DNA of 35,643 nucleotides from DASXIW01 sp036497785 (lineage in GTDB: Bacteria > Pseudomonadota > Alphaproteobacteria > Acetobacterales > Acetobacteraceae), in NCBI GenBank assembly GCA_036497785.1, contig DASXIW010000021.1:1-35643 (forward strand), given 5' to 3'. Position numbers and translations under genes: made by a program. Under the pieces are notes generated by a model. It had not been told where the DNA came from and ran no database searches. It saw only the letters and a list, made by a program, of their open reading frames with translations. Below are positions 1 to 7,345 of this stretch, one piece after another; the stretch's first letter is position 1, and every line of letters begins with the position of its first letter.

Positions 1-132
1 CAATCATGCCGCGCGGGGTTGGCCGGCAATTGTCGGAAGGCTGACGTTCGGCGGAATCAACAGCCACTCCCTAAATGTAGGCACTGGTCTTTGTTGGCAT
101 GTCCCTGACATCGCGCCGCAATGACGAATCTG
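1..132. other. Downstream flank of dxr, no supported gene
   Basis: This is the stretch after the dxr stop, reading leftward to the window edge. In this cluster the next minus-strand gene is usually the site-2 protease rseP, but no rseP-like N-terminus with its HExxH zinc motif is visible. A short minus-strand frame open to the edge and a closed 35-codon frame exist, but neither has a well-placed Shine-Dalgarno. I see no hairpin with a T-run. The rseP start is probably at or beyond the left edge. Confidence 0.4.
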
Positions 133-1302
133 TCAGGCCGCCGATGCTAGCAGACTGCAGCGCCGCGCCGCACCTGCGCGCGCGCGCGCATCCAGGTCCA
201 GCACTGCCTCAAGGCTGTCGGCAGGCAGACAGCCAATCTCGCCAAGCACTGTGTCCACCACCGCGGCGATGGAGAGGAAACCGATCCTGCGCTGCAAAAA
301 GGCCTCGACTGCCACCTCATTGGCGGCACTTAGGATGGTGGGGGCGCCGCCGCCGGCGTGCAAGGCTTCGCGCGCCAGACGCAGCGCTGGAAAACGCTCG
401 AGGTCCGGCTCGATGAACTCCAGCCGGCCAAGGGCCGCGAGGTCCAGGCGCGGCGCTGGCGTGGCGATCCGCCCGGGCCAGGCCAGCGTATGGGCGATCG
501 GCACCCGCATGTCCGGGTTGCCCAGTTGCGCCAGCACGCTGCCGTCGCGGTAGAAGACCATGCCGTGAACGATGGATTGCGGATGGACGAGAACGTCGAT
601 CTCGGCGCTGGTCATGGTGAACAGGCGCGCCGCCTCGATCAATTCCAACCCTTTGTTCATCATCGTCGCGCTGTCGATGCTGATCTTCGCCCCCATCGAC
701 CAGATGGGGTGGCGCAGCGCCGCTTCCGGCTGGGCGCGCGCCATCTCGTCGGCTGAGGCGGTGCGAAACGGGCCGCCGGAGGCGGTCAGCACTATCTTCT
801 CCACCGCTTCCCGGTTGCCGTCGGCCATGGACTGGAAAATGGCGTTGTGTTCGGAATCGACCGGCAGCAGCGTGGCACCATGCTCGCGCACCGCGCGCAG
901 CATCACCTCGCCGGCGCAGACCAGCGCCTCCTTGTTGGCCAGCGCCACGGCCCGACCGCGGCGAATGGCGGCCAGCGTCGCCGGCAGCCCAGCGGCGCCG
1001 GTAATGGCGCACATGGTCCAATCTGCATCGAGGGACGCCGCATCGATGACGGCCTGCGCGCCGCAGGCCGTGTGCACATCGGTCCCGGCCAGCCGCTGGG
1101 CCAGTTCGGCATGCCCCTCGGGATCGCAGATCACGGCATAATCCGCCCGCAGAGCGCGCGCCTGCTCCGCCAGCAACGCCGCGTTCCGCCCGCCCACCAA
1201 GGCACGAACATGATAGAGCTGCGGATTCGCGGTCAGCAAATCGACGGTCTGTGTGCCGACGCTACCGGTGCTGCCGAGCACGGTCACGGTTTTCACTGCC
1301 AT
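133..1302 (-). CDS. dxr: 1-deoxy-D-xylulose 5-phosphate reductoisomerase
   Basis: Cytosolic enzyme that converts 1-deoxy-D-xylulose 5-phosphate to 2-C-methyl-D-erythritol 4-phosphate with NADPH, the committed step of the MEP isoprenoid pathway. From this start the protein has 389 residues, normal for the family. Visible are the nucleotide-binding LGSTGSVG (residues 9-16), ANKEAL near 122, the metal-binding DSEHN (Asp149, Glu151), SGGPF near 175, and the substrate/metal block MNKGLELIEA with Asn216, Lys217 and Glu220. These match the known E. coli Dxr site. I chose ATG 1302 because GGAG lies 8 bases upstream and the protein then begins MAVKTVTVLG; a GTG five codons earlier is less likely. The start overlaps the end of cdsA by 10 bases, suggesting coupled translation. 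MEP product feeds UppS encoded upstream in the same cluster. Confidence 0.97.
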   Translation of the reverse strand: MAVKTVTVLGSTGSVGTQTVDLLTANPQLYHVRALVGGRNAALLAEQARALRADYAVICDPEGHAELAQRLAGTDVHTACGAQAVIDAASLDADWTMCAITGAAGLPATLAAIRRGRAVALANKEALVCAGEVMLRAVREHGATLLPVDSEHNAIFQSMADGNREAVEKIVLTASGGPFRTASADEMARAQPEAALRHPIWSMGAKISIDSATMMNKGLELIEAARLFTMTSAEIDVLVHPQSIVHGMVFYRDGSVLAQLGNPDMRVPIAHTLAWPGRIATPAPRLDLAALGRLEFIEPDLERFPALRLAREALHAGGGAPTILSAANEVAVEAFLQRRIGFLSIAAVVDTVLGEIGCLPADSLEAVLDLDARARAGAARRCSLLASAA

Positions 1303-2000
1303 ATTTCCACTCCGCACCCCAGCGCCATCGCCAACAGCGCCGCGGCGGGTGCCGCGGCCAAAACGCCATCCAGACGGTCGAGCAATCCGCCATGGCCGGG
1401 TATCAATGTCCCGGAATCCTTCACCCCGACATGCCGCTTGATGCTACTCTCCAGCAAATCGCCGCACTGCGCGGCCAGGCTCAGCCCGGCGGCCACCAGC
1501 ATCGCATGCGCGCCACCGCCGGACACCAATCCAACCAGCATGGCGCAGGCCAGCCCTCCACCGGAGCCGGACCAGGTCTTCCCCGGCGAGATTGCGGGCG
1601 CGAGCTTCGGCCCGCCCAGCAACCGGCCGATCATATACGCCCCAATGTCGCTGGCCCAAACGACAGCGACCACAAACAGCATGTCTGACCGGCCGACGAG
1701 CCGGTCGGCGCGCAACCAGATCAGCGCCGCCATGCCAGGCAGGATGCACAGCAAGCCCGCAGCCAGAAACCACGGGCCCGGCCGGTGGCGGGCAAGCTTT
1801 CGCCATTCATAGGCCAGTCCCAGCGTTGTCAGAACCACAAGCAACGTCCAGGGCCAGCCGCCGAACCACAGACAGAGCAGAGCCAGTGGTGCCAGCACCG
1901 CCGCGGAGAGCACCCGCGGGCGCAGATCGCTCCAGCGCCGAGCGCGTGAGGCGTCCGGATCAGCCAGGGCGTGCGCCAAAGCGCCGCTCACGACGGGCAT
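1293..2000 (-). CDS. cdsA: Phosphatidate cytidylyltransferase (CDP-diglyceride synthase)
   Basis: Integral inner-membrane enzyme making CDP-diacylglycerol from phosphatidic acid and CTP, the branch point for phospholipid synthesis. The C-terminal family signature is clear: SSIKRHVGVKDSGTLIPGHG followed by GLLDRLDG, containing the conserved K-D...PGHGG..DR.D residues. An earlier conserved block, DIGAYMIGR with PGKTWSG, is also present, and several hydrophobic segments begin near residue 31. The frame is open far upstream, but that extension is only the shadow of uppS. I place the start at ATG 2000, giving 235 residues, short compared with the roughly 270-285 usual for CdsA. The gene would overlap uppS by 41 bases. 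A start slightly inside (for example a TTG seven codons later) cannot be excluded. Confidence 0.9.
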   Translation of the reverse strand: MPVVSGALAHALADPDASRARRWSDLRPRVLSAAVLAPLALLCLWFGGWPWTLLVVLTTLGLAYEWRKLARHRPGPWFLAAGLLCILPGMAALIWLRADRLVGRSDMLFVVAVVWASDIGAYMIGRLLGGPKLAPAISPGKTWSGSGGGLACAMLVGLVSGGGAHAMLVAAGLSLAAQCGDLLESSIKRHVGVKDSGTLIPGHGGLLDRLDGVLAAAPAAALLAMALGCGVEIWQ

Positions 2001-2715
2001 ATTCGGCCAAAGCCTCGGCAAACGACAATTCGCCGAAATCGGGCCAGAGCACGTCCAGAAAGACCAGCTCGGCATAGGCGGACTGCCAGAGCAGGAAATT
2101 CGATAGGCGCTGCTCGCCAGATGTGCGGATGAGGAGGTCGGGGTCGGGAATGCCCGAGGTGGACAGAAAGCCCGCGAACGTGTCTTCGTCCAGCCCGGCG
2201 GGATCAAGCGTGCCCGAAGCGACCGCCTCGGCGGCGGCACGGGCCGCGGCGGCGATTTCCGCACGGGCGCCATAGGACAACGCAACGACGAGATTGAGAC
2301 GCGTATTGCCGGCCGTGTCACGCTCGGCCTGGGTCAGGTCGAACTGAATGTCACGCTGAAAGCGGCCCCGATCGCCGATGAAGCGCAGCCGGACACCGTT
2401 CTTCTTCAGCTCGGCGATCTCGCTTTTCAGGAAATGCCGGAGCAGACCGGTGAGGTCGACTACCTCGGTGGCCGGGCGCCGCCAGTTCTCGCTGCTGAAG
2501 GCGTACAAGGTCAGCCATTCGACCCCCAGATTGACCGCGGCCTCGATGGCGCGGCGCACGGCCTGCACTCCCGCACGATGGCCGGCCAGGCGCGGCAGGC
2601 CGCGGGCGGAGGCCCAGCGGCCATTCCCGTCCATGATGATGGCGACATGCGCCGGCGGCGGCGACTCGGCCGCACCGCCGGCAGGCACCATTTTTGAGTC
2701 CTGGATCGCCGTCAT
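1960..2715 (-). CDS. uppS: Undecaprenyl diphosphate synthase (cis-prenyltransferase)
   Basis: Cytosolic cis-prenyltransferase that adds isopentenyl diphosphate units to farnesyl diphosphate to give the C55 carrier lipid for peptidoglycan and surface polysaccharides. The five conserved regions are visible: IIMDGNGRWA with catalytic Asp29, GHRAGVQAVRR, LTLYAFSSENW, and the C-terminal DLLIRTSGEQRLSNF followed by the Glu-containing WQSAYAELVF. Length is 251 residues from ATG 2715, typical for the family. A GTG seven codons upstream and an ATG at residue 9 are alternatives; the Shine-Dalgarno is weak in each case. The gene lies 29 bases after frr and its 3' end overlaps cdsA. Its substrate comes from the MEP pathway that dxr, two genes downstream, commits to. 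Confidence 0.96.
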   Translation of the reverse strand: MTAIQDSKMVPAGGAAESPPPAHVAIIMDGNGRWASARGLPRLAGHRAGVQAVRRAIEAAVNLGVEWLTLYAFSSENWRRPATEVVDLTGLLRHFLKSEIAELKKNGVRLRFIGDRGRFQRDIQFDLTQAERDTAGNTRLNLVVALSYGARAEIAAAARAAAEAVASGTLDPAGLDEDTFAGFLSTSGIPDPDLLIRTSGEQRLSNFLLWQSAYAELVFLDVLWPDFGELSFAEALAEYARRERRFGARPG

Positions 2716-2744
2716 GACGCCATTTCCACTTCGCACAGCGCCGA

Positions 2745-3311
2745 TCAGACCTGCTTGATCTCTTTATCCTTCTCGACGAGCGAGTCGTCGATGCGCTTGA
2801 TATATTGATCGGTCAGTTTCTGCACCTCGTCGGCCCAGCGCTTCTCGTCATCCTCGCTGATGGTGCCCTTTTTCTGCATGGCTTTCACCTGATCCATGCC
2901 ATCGCGGCGTACGGCGCGCACCGACACCTTGCATGCTTCGGCATAGCGATGCGCCGCCTTGGACAATTCGGCGCGCCGCTCCCCGGTCAGCTGTGGTATG
3001 GGCACCCGCACTAGCTGGCCGTCGGCGGCCGGATTGAGCCCCAGGCCGGCGTCGCGAATGGCGCGCTCAACCGCGCCGGTCAGGCTGCGATCCCATACCT
3101 GCACCGTCAGCATCCGGGCCTCCGGCACCGCGACCGTGCCCACCTGGGACAGCGGCACCTCGCCGCCATAGGCCTCCACGCGCACCGGCTCGAGCAAGGC
3201 CGGGCTGGCGCGGCCGGAGCGCAGGCCGGAGAAATCGCGCTTCAACGTCTCCAGCGCGCCGTCCATCCGTCGCGTCAGATCGGTCTTCAAACTGGTCAGA
3301 TCGGTCGTCAC
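2745..3311 (-). CDS. frr: Ribosome recycling factor
   Basis: Cytosolic factor that, with EF-G, splits post-termination ribosomes from mRNA. The 188-residue product is close to the usual 185. It shows the family landmarks: FSGLRSGRASPALLEPV near the N-terminus, VEAYGG.VPL, VRVPIPQLTGERRAEL in the middle, and a charged helical C-terminus with DEKRWADEVQKLTDQYI. The start is a GTG at 3311 preceded by GGAGG with a 7-base spacer, a strong and decisive ribosome-binding site. The gene follows pyrH by 31 bases in the rpsB-tsf-pyrH-frr order found across most bacteria. Confidence 0.98.
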   Translation of the reverse strand: MTTDLTSLKTDLTRRMDGALETLKRDFSGLRSGRASPALLEPVRVEAYGGEVPLSQVGTVAVPEARMLTVQVWDRSLTGAVERAIRDAGLGLNPAADGQLVRVPIPQLTGERRAELSKAAHRYAEACKVSVRAVRRDGMDQVKAMQKKGTISEDDEKRWADEVQKLTDQYIKRIDDSLVEKDKEIKQV

Positions 3312-3342
3312 CGTATGTCCTCCATATCCATCCCGGCGCCGG

Positions 3343-4068
3343 TCAATCCGGCTCCACGATGGTCGTGAACCGCCCCTCGCCGCGCATCACCTGGGCGAAC
3401 GCGCCGGGTGCCCGAATATTGAAGATGATGATGGGAACCTTGTTCTCGCGCGACAGGCTGATCGCGGCGGCATCCATGAATTTCAGGTCGCGCGACAGCA
3501 CATCGAGATAGGTCAGCCGGTCGTAGCGCTCCGCGCCGGTCACCTTGCGCGGGTCGGCGGAATAGACCCCGTCGACCTGGGTGCCCTTCAGCAGCGCGTC
3601 GCAACCCATCTCGACCGCCCGCAATGCCGCGCCGGTATCGGTGGTGAAAAACGGATTGCCGGTGCCGGCGGCGAAGATCACCACCCGCCCCTTCTCCATA
3701 TGGCGGATGGCGCGCCGGCGGATATACGGCTCGCAGACGGTGGACATGGGAATGGCGGACTGCACCCGGGTCGGCACGCCCCGCTTCTCCAGCGCCGCCT
3801 GCATGGCCAGCGCGTTCATCACGGTGCCCAGCATGCCCATGTAATGCGCCTGGGCCAGATCCATGCCGTCGGCCGCCGCCGAAATCCCACGGAAGATATT
3901 GCCCCCGCCGATCACCAGGCTGACCTGCACGCCCATGGCCACGACATCGCCGATATCGGCAGCGATGGCGGCGACGGTCTCTCCGTCCAGGCCGAATTCG
4001 CGCGGCCCCATCAGGGCCTCGCCCGACACCTTCAGAAGTACGCGCTGATAAATGGCTGACTGGCTCAT
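3343..4068 (-). CDS. pyrH: UMP kinase
   Basis: Cytosolic UMP kinase that makes UDP from UMP and ATP. It belongs to the amino-acid kinase fold, unlike eukaryotic UMP/CMP kinases, and is usually a hexamer controlled by GTP and UTP. Visible motifs are the N-terminal RVLLKVSGEALMG, VIGGGNIFRG, AAGTGNPFFTTDT, and LLKGTQVDGVYSADP. The product is 241 residues, normal length. ATG 4068 was chosen because the protein then begins MSQSAIYQRVLLKVSGEA like other family members, with GGGA shortly upstream; the nine extra codons in the longest frame are unlikely. A hairpin downstream of tsf (4233-4254) separates it from tsf, so pyrH may have its own promoter in the 197-base gap; a TTGGCT/TACCAT pair can be picked out there but is weak. 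Confidence 0.98.
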   Translation of the reverse strand: MSQSAIYQRVLLKVSGEALMGPREFGLDGETVAAIAADIGDVVAMGVQVSLVIGGGNIFRGISAAADGMDLAQAHYMGMLGTVMNALAMQAALEKRGVPTRVQSAIPMSTVCEPYIRRRAIRHMEKGRVVIFAAGTGNPFFTTDTGAALRAVEMGCDALLKGTQVDGVYSADPRKVTGAERYDRLTYLDVLSRDLKFMDAAAISLSRENKVPIIIFNIRAPGAFAQVMRGEGRFTTIVEPD

Positions 4069-4221
4069 CGTGTCCCGAACAGTTAAGGCGCGCAATTCAC
4101 GGCAGGCCCGGCCGGCGGCCAGGGAAGCCCGCCTGACTGGCGAACCCAGGTCGACCGATTCGCGGATGGTAAGGCCAAGACGGGCAAAGCCAAGGCGGCC
4201 GGCACCGTAATGGTGCAGCTC

Positions 4222-4254
4222 GCCTTGAACAAGCCCAACCCGAAACGGGTGGGC
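4222..4254 (-). terminator. Candidate intrinsic terminator after tsf
   Basis: Eleven bases after the tsf stop, the minus strand can fold a stem of GCCC plus ACCCG against CGGGT plus GGGC, with a TTT loop and one bulged base (4233-4254). It is followed by TTGTTC. The U-tract is short, so termination is probably partial and pyrH may be reached by read-through. Confidence 0.5.
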
Positions 4255-4265
4255 CGACGGTCTGA

Positions 4266-5198
4266 TCAGGAAGCGGCCGGGGCCGGCGCCTTGATCCCGG
4301 CAGCGGCGGCCACTTCGGCCGCGAAATCGCCGGTTTCCTTCTCAATGCCCTCGCCCAGATGGAAGCGGGCAAAGCCGGCAAGCGTGGCGCCGGCCTTTTT
4401 CACCACAGCCTTCACCCGGCTTTCGCCGTCATGCACCCAGACCTGCTCCAGCAGGACCACTTCCTCGTAGTATTTGCGGATGCGGCCCTCGACCATCTTT
4501 TCGATGATCGCCTCGGGTTTCCCCGATTCGCGCGCCTGTTCCGACAGCACAGTCCGCTCACGCTCCAGCGCCGCCGGATCCACGGAGCTGGTGTCCAGCG
4601 CCTCCGGCCGGGTCGCCGCGACATGCATGCCGATCTGTCGGCCGAGCAGCTCCAGCGCCGCAGTCTCGCTCGCGCCCTCAACGGCCACCAGCACGCCGAT
4701 CTTGCCCAGGCCGGGCTTCAGCGCGCCGTGCATATAGGTCGCGACCACGCCCTGCTGCACCTTCAGCACCTTGGCGCGGCGGATGTTCATGTTCTCGCCG
4801 ATGGTCGCCACCAGATGCGTCAGCTCCTCGGCGGCGGTGCGGCTCGTGCCGGGATAGGGAGCGGCCTTGATGGCCTCGACATCGTCGCCGACATCCAGCG
4901 CGATTTTCGTGACTTCCTGCACATAGGCCTGGAAGGCCTCGTTGCGGGCCACGAAATCGGTCTCCGCATTCACCTCGACCATCGCCGCGCGATTCGGGGC
5001 GCTGGCGACGCCCACCAGCCCCTCGGCGGCGACGCGCCCGGATTTCTTGGCGGCGGTGGACAGCCCCTTCGTGCGCAGCCAGTCGATGGCCGCTTCCATG
5101 TCGCCACTGGTCTCGACCAGCGCCTTCTTGCAGTCATTCATTCCCGCGCCGGTCCGCTCGCGCAGACCCTTCACGAGGGCCACGGTAATCTCAGCCAT
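4266..5198 (-). CDS. tsf: Translation elongation factor Ts
   Basis: Guanine nucleotide exchange factor that recycles EF-Tu from GDP to GTP. The 310-residue protein starts with the UBA-like helical domain (MAEITVALVKGLRERTGAG) and the diagnostic TGAGMNDCKKAL at about residues 17-28. This is followed by LRTKGLSTAAKKSGR, EGLVGVA, and the core-domain VEVNAETDFVARNEAF. The start at ATG 5198 is fixed by AGGAG seven bases upstream; 19 upstream codons in the longest frame are not part of the protein. It lies 127 bases after rpsB, its usual partner. Confidence 0.98.
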   Translation of the reverse strand: MAEITVALVKGLRERTGAGMNDCKKALVETSGDMEAAIDWLRTKGLSTAAKKSGRVAAEGLVGVASAPNRAAMVEVNAETDFVARNEAFQAYVQEVTKIALDVGDDVEAIKAAPYPGTSRTAAEELTHLVATIGENMNIRRAKVLKVQQGVVATYMHGALKPGLGKIGVLVAVEGASETAALELLGRQIGMHVAATRPEALDTSSVDPAALERERTVLSEQARESGKPEAIIEKMVEGRIRKYYEEVVLLEQVWVHDGESRVKAVVKKAGATLAGFARFHLGEGIEKETGDFAAEVAAAAGIKAPAPAAS

Positions 5199-5325
5199 GG
5201 CGGTCTCCTTCTTTAGAGCGGCACCCGCTTGATCCAACCCGGCCCTGGGTATCAAGCCGATGAAATCGCTCGCTTAAAACAAGGCGGCGGCACCCCGCCC
5301 AACGGCAGGACGCGTCCGGTCAGGC

Positions 5326-6108
5326 TCAGACGGCAGGCTGCTCGGACGGCAGATCGACCTCGGGCAGCGCTTCGAGCGGCAGGTCCGCGGCGGCCCCGAT
5401 ATCGCGCCCGCTGGCTGCCATCTCGGCGCTGATGCCGTCAAGTACGGCGCCGGCGACCAGGTCGCAATACAGGGTAATGGCGCGGATCGCATCGTCATTG
5501 CCCGGAATCGGGAAATTCACGCCGGAAGGGTCGGAGTTGCTGTCCAGCACGGCGATGACGGGGATGCCGAGCTTGTTGGCTTCCTCGACCGCCAGCTTCT
5601 CCTTGTTGGTGTCGATGATGAACAGGATGTCCGGCAGGCCGCCCATCTCCTTGATGCCGCCCAGCGCCCGCTCCAGCTTCTCGCGGTCGCGGGTGATGTC
5701 CAGCACCTCTTTCTTGGTCAGGCCCTGCACGTCGCCGGCCAGCATCTCGTCGATCTGGCGCAGGCGCTTGATGCTGCCGGTGATGGTCTTCCAGTTAGTC
5801 AGCATGCCGCCCAGCCAGCGATGGTTCACGTAATACTGGCCGCAGCGCTTGGCCGCATCGGCCACGTATTCCGCCGCCGCCCGCTTGGTGCCGACGAACA
5901 GCACGCGCCCGCCGGCCGCCGTCACGTCGCGCACCGCCTTCAGCGAGCGATCGAGCATCGGCACGGTCTGCTGCAGGTCGATGATATGGACCTGATTGCG
6001 GATGCCAAACAGGTACGGCGCCATCTTCGGGTTCCACCGACGGGTGTGGTGGCCGAAATGAACGCCGGCTTCCAGCAGCTGGCGCAGGGTGAATTCGGGC
6101 ATCGCCAT
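5326..6108 (-). CDS. rpsB: 30S ribosomal protein S2
   Basis: Ribosomal protein S2, bound at the back of the 30S head and needed for S1 attachment and initiation. The 260-residue product contains the family blocks LRQLLEAGVHFGHHTRRWNP, MAPYLFGIRNQVHIIDL, VLFVGTKRAAAEYV, YYVNHRWLGGMLTNW, and the C-terminal GIPVIAVLDSNSDPSGVNFP with PGNDDAIRAI. ATG 6108 is chosen because AGGAG precedes it with a 7-base spacer and the protein then begins MAMPEFTLRQL. The first 15 codons of the longest frame are excluded. It is the first gene of the rpsB-to-dxr cluster and faces away from the plus-strand lipoprotein gene. Confidence 0.99.
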   Translation of the reverse strand: MAMPEFTLRQLLEAGVHFGHHTRRWNPKMAPYLFGIRNQVHIIDLQQTVPMLDRSLKAVRDVTAAGGRVLFVGTKRAAAEYVADAAKRCGQYYVNHRWLGGMLTNWKTITGSIKRLRQIDEMLAGDVQGLTKKEVLDITRDREKLERALGGIKEMGGLPDILFIIDTNKEKLAVEEANKLGIPVIAVLDSNSDPSGVNFPIPGNDDAIRAITLYCDLVAGAVLDGISAEMAASGRDIGAAADLPLEALPEVDLPSEQPAV

Positions 6109-6413
6109 GGGCGTGCTCCTTTCCTCTATCCGGTTGAACCTCCGCGGGGCCAACGCCCTTCGGCACCGGATCCAGGCCTGCTATAAGGCCGGAAAGGCGC
6201 CCCACGTGTGAATTACCAGCGGCACCGCGCCGCCAGCGGCGCTGGATATGACCGATTGCGGCCGGAAAGGCAAGGCTCGCCGGTCACGACGTCCCGGCGC
6301 ACAGGAAAGACGCCCGCCCGGCCACCATTTTCGATCGGTTGAGGCATAGCAACGAAACGGCTGCGACGATAATGTCGGCAATGTCGGCGGCGAATTCGAG
6401 AACCGGAGCCTCC
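6109..6413. other. Divergent intergenic region rpsB / lipoprotein gene
   Basis: This 305-base gap separates divergent genes and must hold both start regions. On the minus strand a TTGCCT and CATATC pair with 17-base spacing is a weak promoter candidate for rpsB. The minus transcript would carry a GC-rich hairpin (7-bp perfect arms at 6227-6242) about 120-135 bases before the rpsB start, which could be a structured leader; S2 autoregulation is known in other bacteria but is not shown here. On the plus strand GATAAT at 6368 is a good -10 sequence without a matching -35. No gene is supported. Confidence 0.35.
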
Positions 6414-7343
6414 ATGCACTTCCCAAAAGCGCCGACGACCGTGCTGCTCGCCGCCCTCTCCGGAACGTGTCTGAGCGGGTGTACCACCGTCAACACAGTC
6501 GTCACGCCGACTCAGCAGACCAATTCCTCCGCGATAGCCACCGGCATGCCTGCCGTCTCGGGGCAGGTGGCGCTCGCCAGCGCCCCCATGCCGCAGAGAC
6601 CGGGCGCGCGACCGGCGCCGCGCCAAGGCTGGCCACCGGACGAGGCATTTGGCGGCAAGGTGCCGCAGGAGAACGCGACCTATCGGGGCACCCTGCCCTT
6701 CCTGAACTACGACGTCCCGCTGCCGGACGGCGATTGGACGGTGATCGCCCGCAACGTCATCATGACGCCGACAGGGCCGGCCAATCTGCGCGTGGCGCTC
6801 GAACGCAATGATGGCTCCGAGCTGACCGGCTTGATGCTGCTCGGCGGCAACCCGCCCAACAAGCCATTCCCCAATGGCCTGCCGGTCAGCCCGATCTGCA
6901 CCACCAGCGATTCCATCATCGCCGATGCGCGCCAGGCCGAACCGGGCGGCAACCAGGACTGCGCAATCATTGATTTCCGCCGCAGCACCTTCCTGCGCGA
7001 TACCACTTCCGTCGTGTTCGTCCGTCTCGCGGGGCGCAGCCTCGACCAGCACAATGTCAGCCCGCCCGCGACCTTGGTGGGCACGACGTTCGTGGTGGCA
7101 AACCGAACCCATTCGCTGGTTGGCGACGTGTTCTTCAACCCGGACCGGGACGGCATCGCCCCCGACCTCGCGACCCAACGGGGCCAGAGCGGCTGGGCCG
7201 CGTTCAACATCGACAAGGACCCGAGAAAGCAGGCATTCGCCCAGCACGTGCTGCGCTGGAGCCGTGGCTGGCGCGACGCGCTGAAGCTGGTGCTGGCCGG
7301 GCAGACCCCGCGCCTGCCGCCCGATGTCGCGACGACACCCTGA
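6414..7343 (+). CDS. Predicted lipoprotein of unknown function
   Basis: I do not recognise a family. From ATG 6414 the 309-residue protein starts with a short positive n-region, a hydrophobic stretch and a lipobox-like LSGC, predicting lipidation of Cys23 after signal peptidase II cleavage. The next 50 residues are Thr/Ser/Pro/Ala-rich and probably a disordered tether. The rest looks like a globular, mostly beta domain: YDVPLPDGDWTVIARNV near 100, a region around RVALERNDGSELTGLMLL, and VVFVRLAGRS. Two lone cysteines (in SPICTTSD and NQDCAIID) could form a disulfide. GGAG lies 5 bases before the ATG; a TTG 25 codons upstream gives a less signal-like N-terminus. The following aspartyl-protease gene starts 2 bases after the stop, suggesting co-expression. 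Confidence 0.75.
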   Translation: MHFPKAPTTVLLAALSGTCLSGCTTVNTVVTPTQQTNSSAIATGMPAVSGQVALASAPMPQRPGARPAPRQGWPPDEAFGGKVPQENATYRGTLPFLNYDVPLPDGDWTVIARNVIMTPTGPANLRVALERNDGSELTGLMLLGGNPPNKPFPNGLPVSPICTTSDSIIADARQAEPGGNQDCAIIDFRRSTFLRDTTSVVFVRLAGRSLDQHNVSPPATLVGTTFVVANRTHSLVGDVFFNPDRDGIAPDLATQRGQSGWAAFNIDKDPRKQAFAQHVLRWSRGWRDALKLVLAGQTPRLPPDVATTP

Positions 7344-7345
7344 GG

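Noticed and set aside
3308..3604. Minus-strand frame fused to the end of pyrH as a separate gene
   Set aside because: Out-of-frame shadow of pyrH; composition is Arg/Gly/Ala-rich with no motif.
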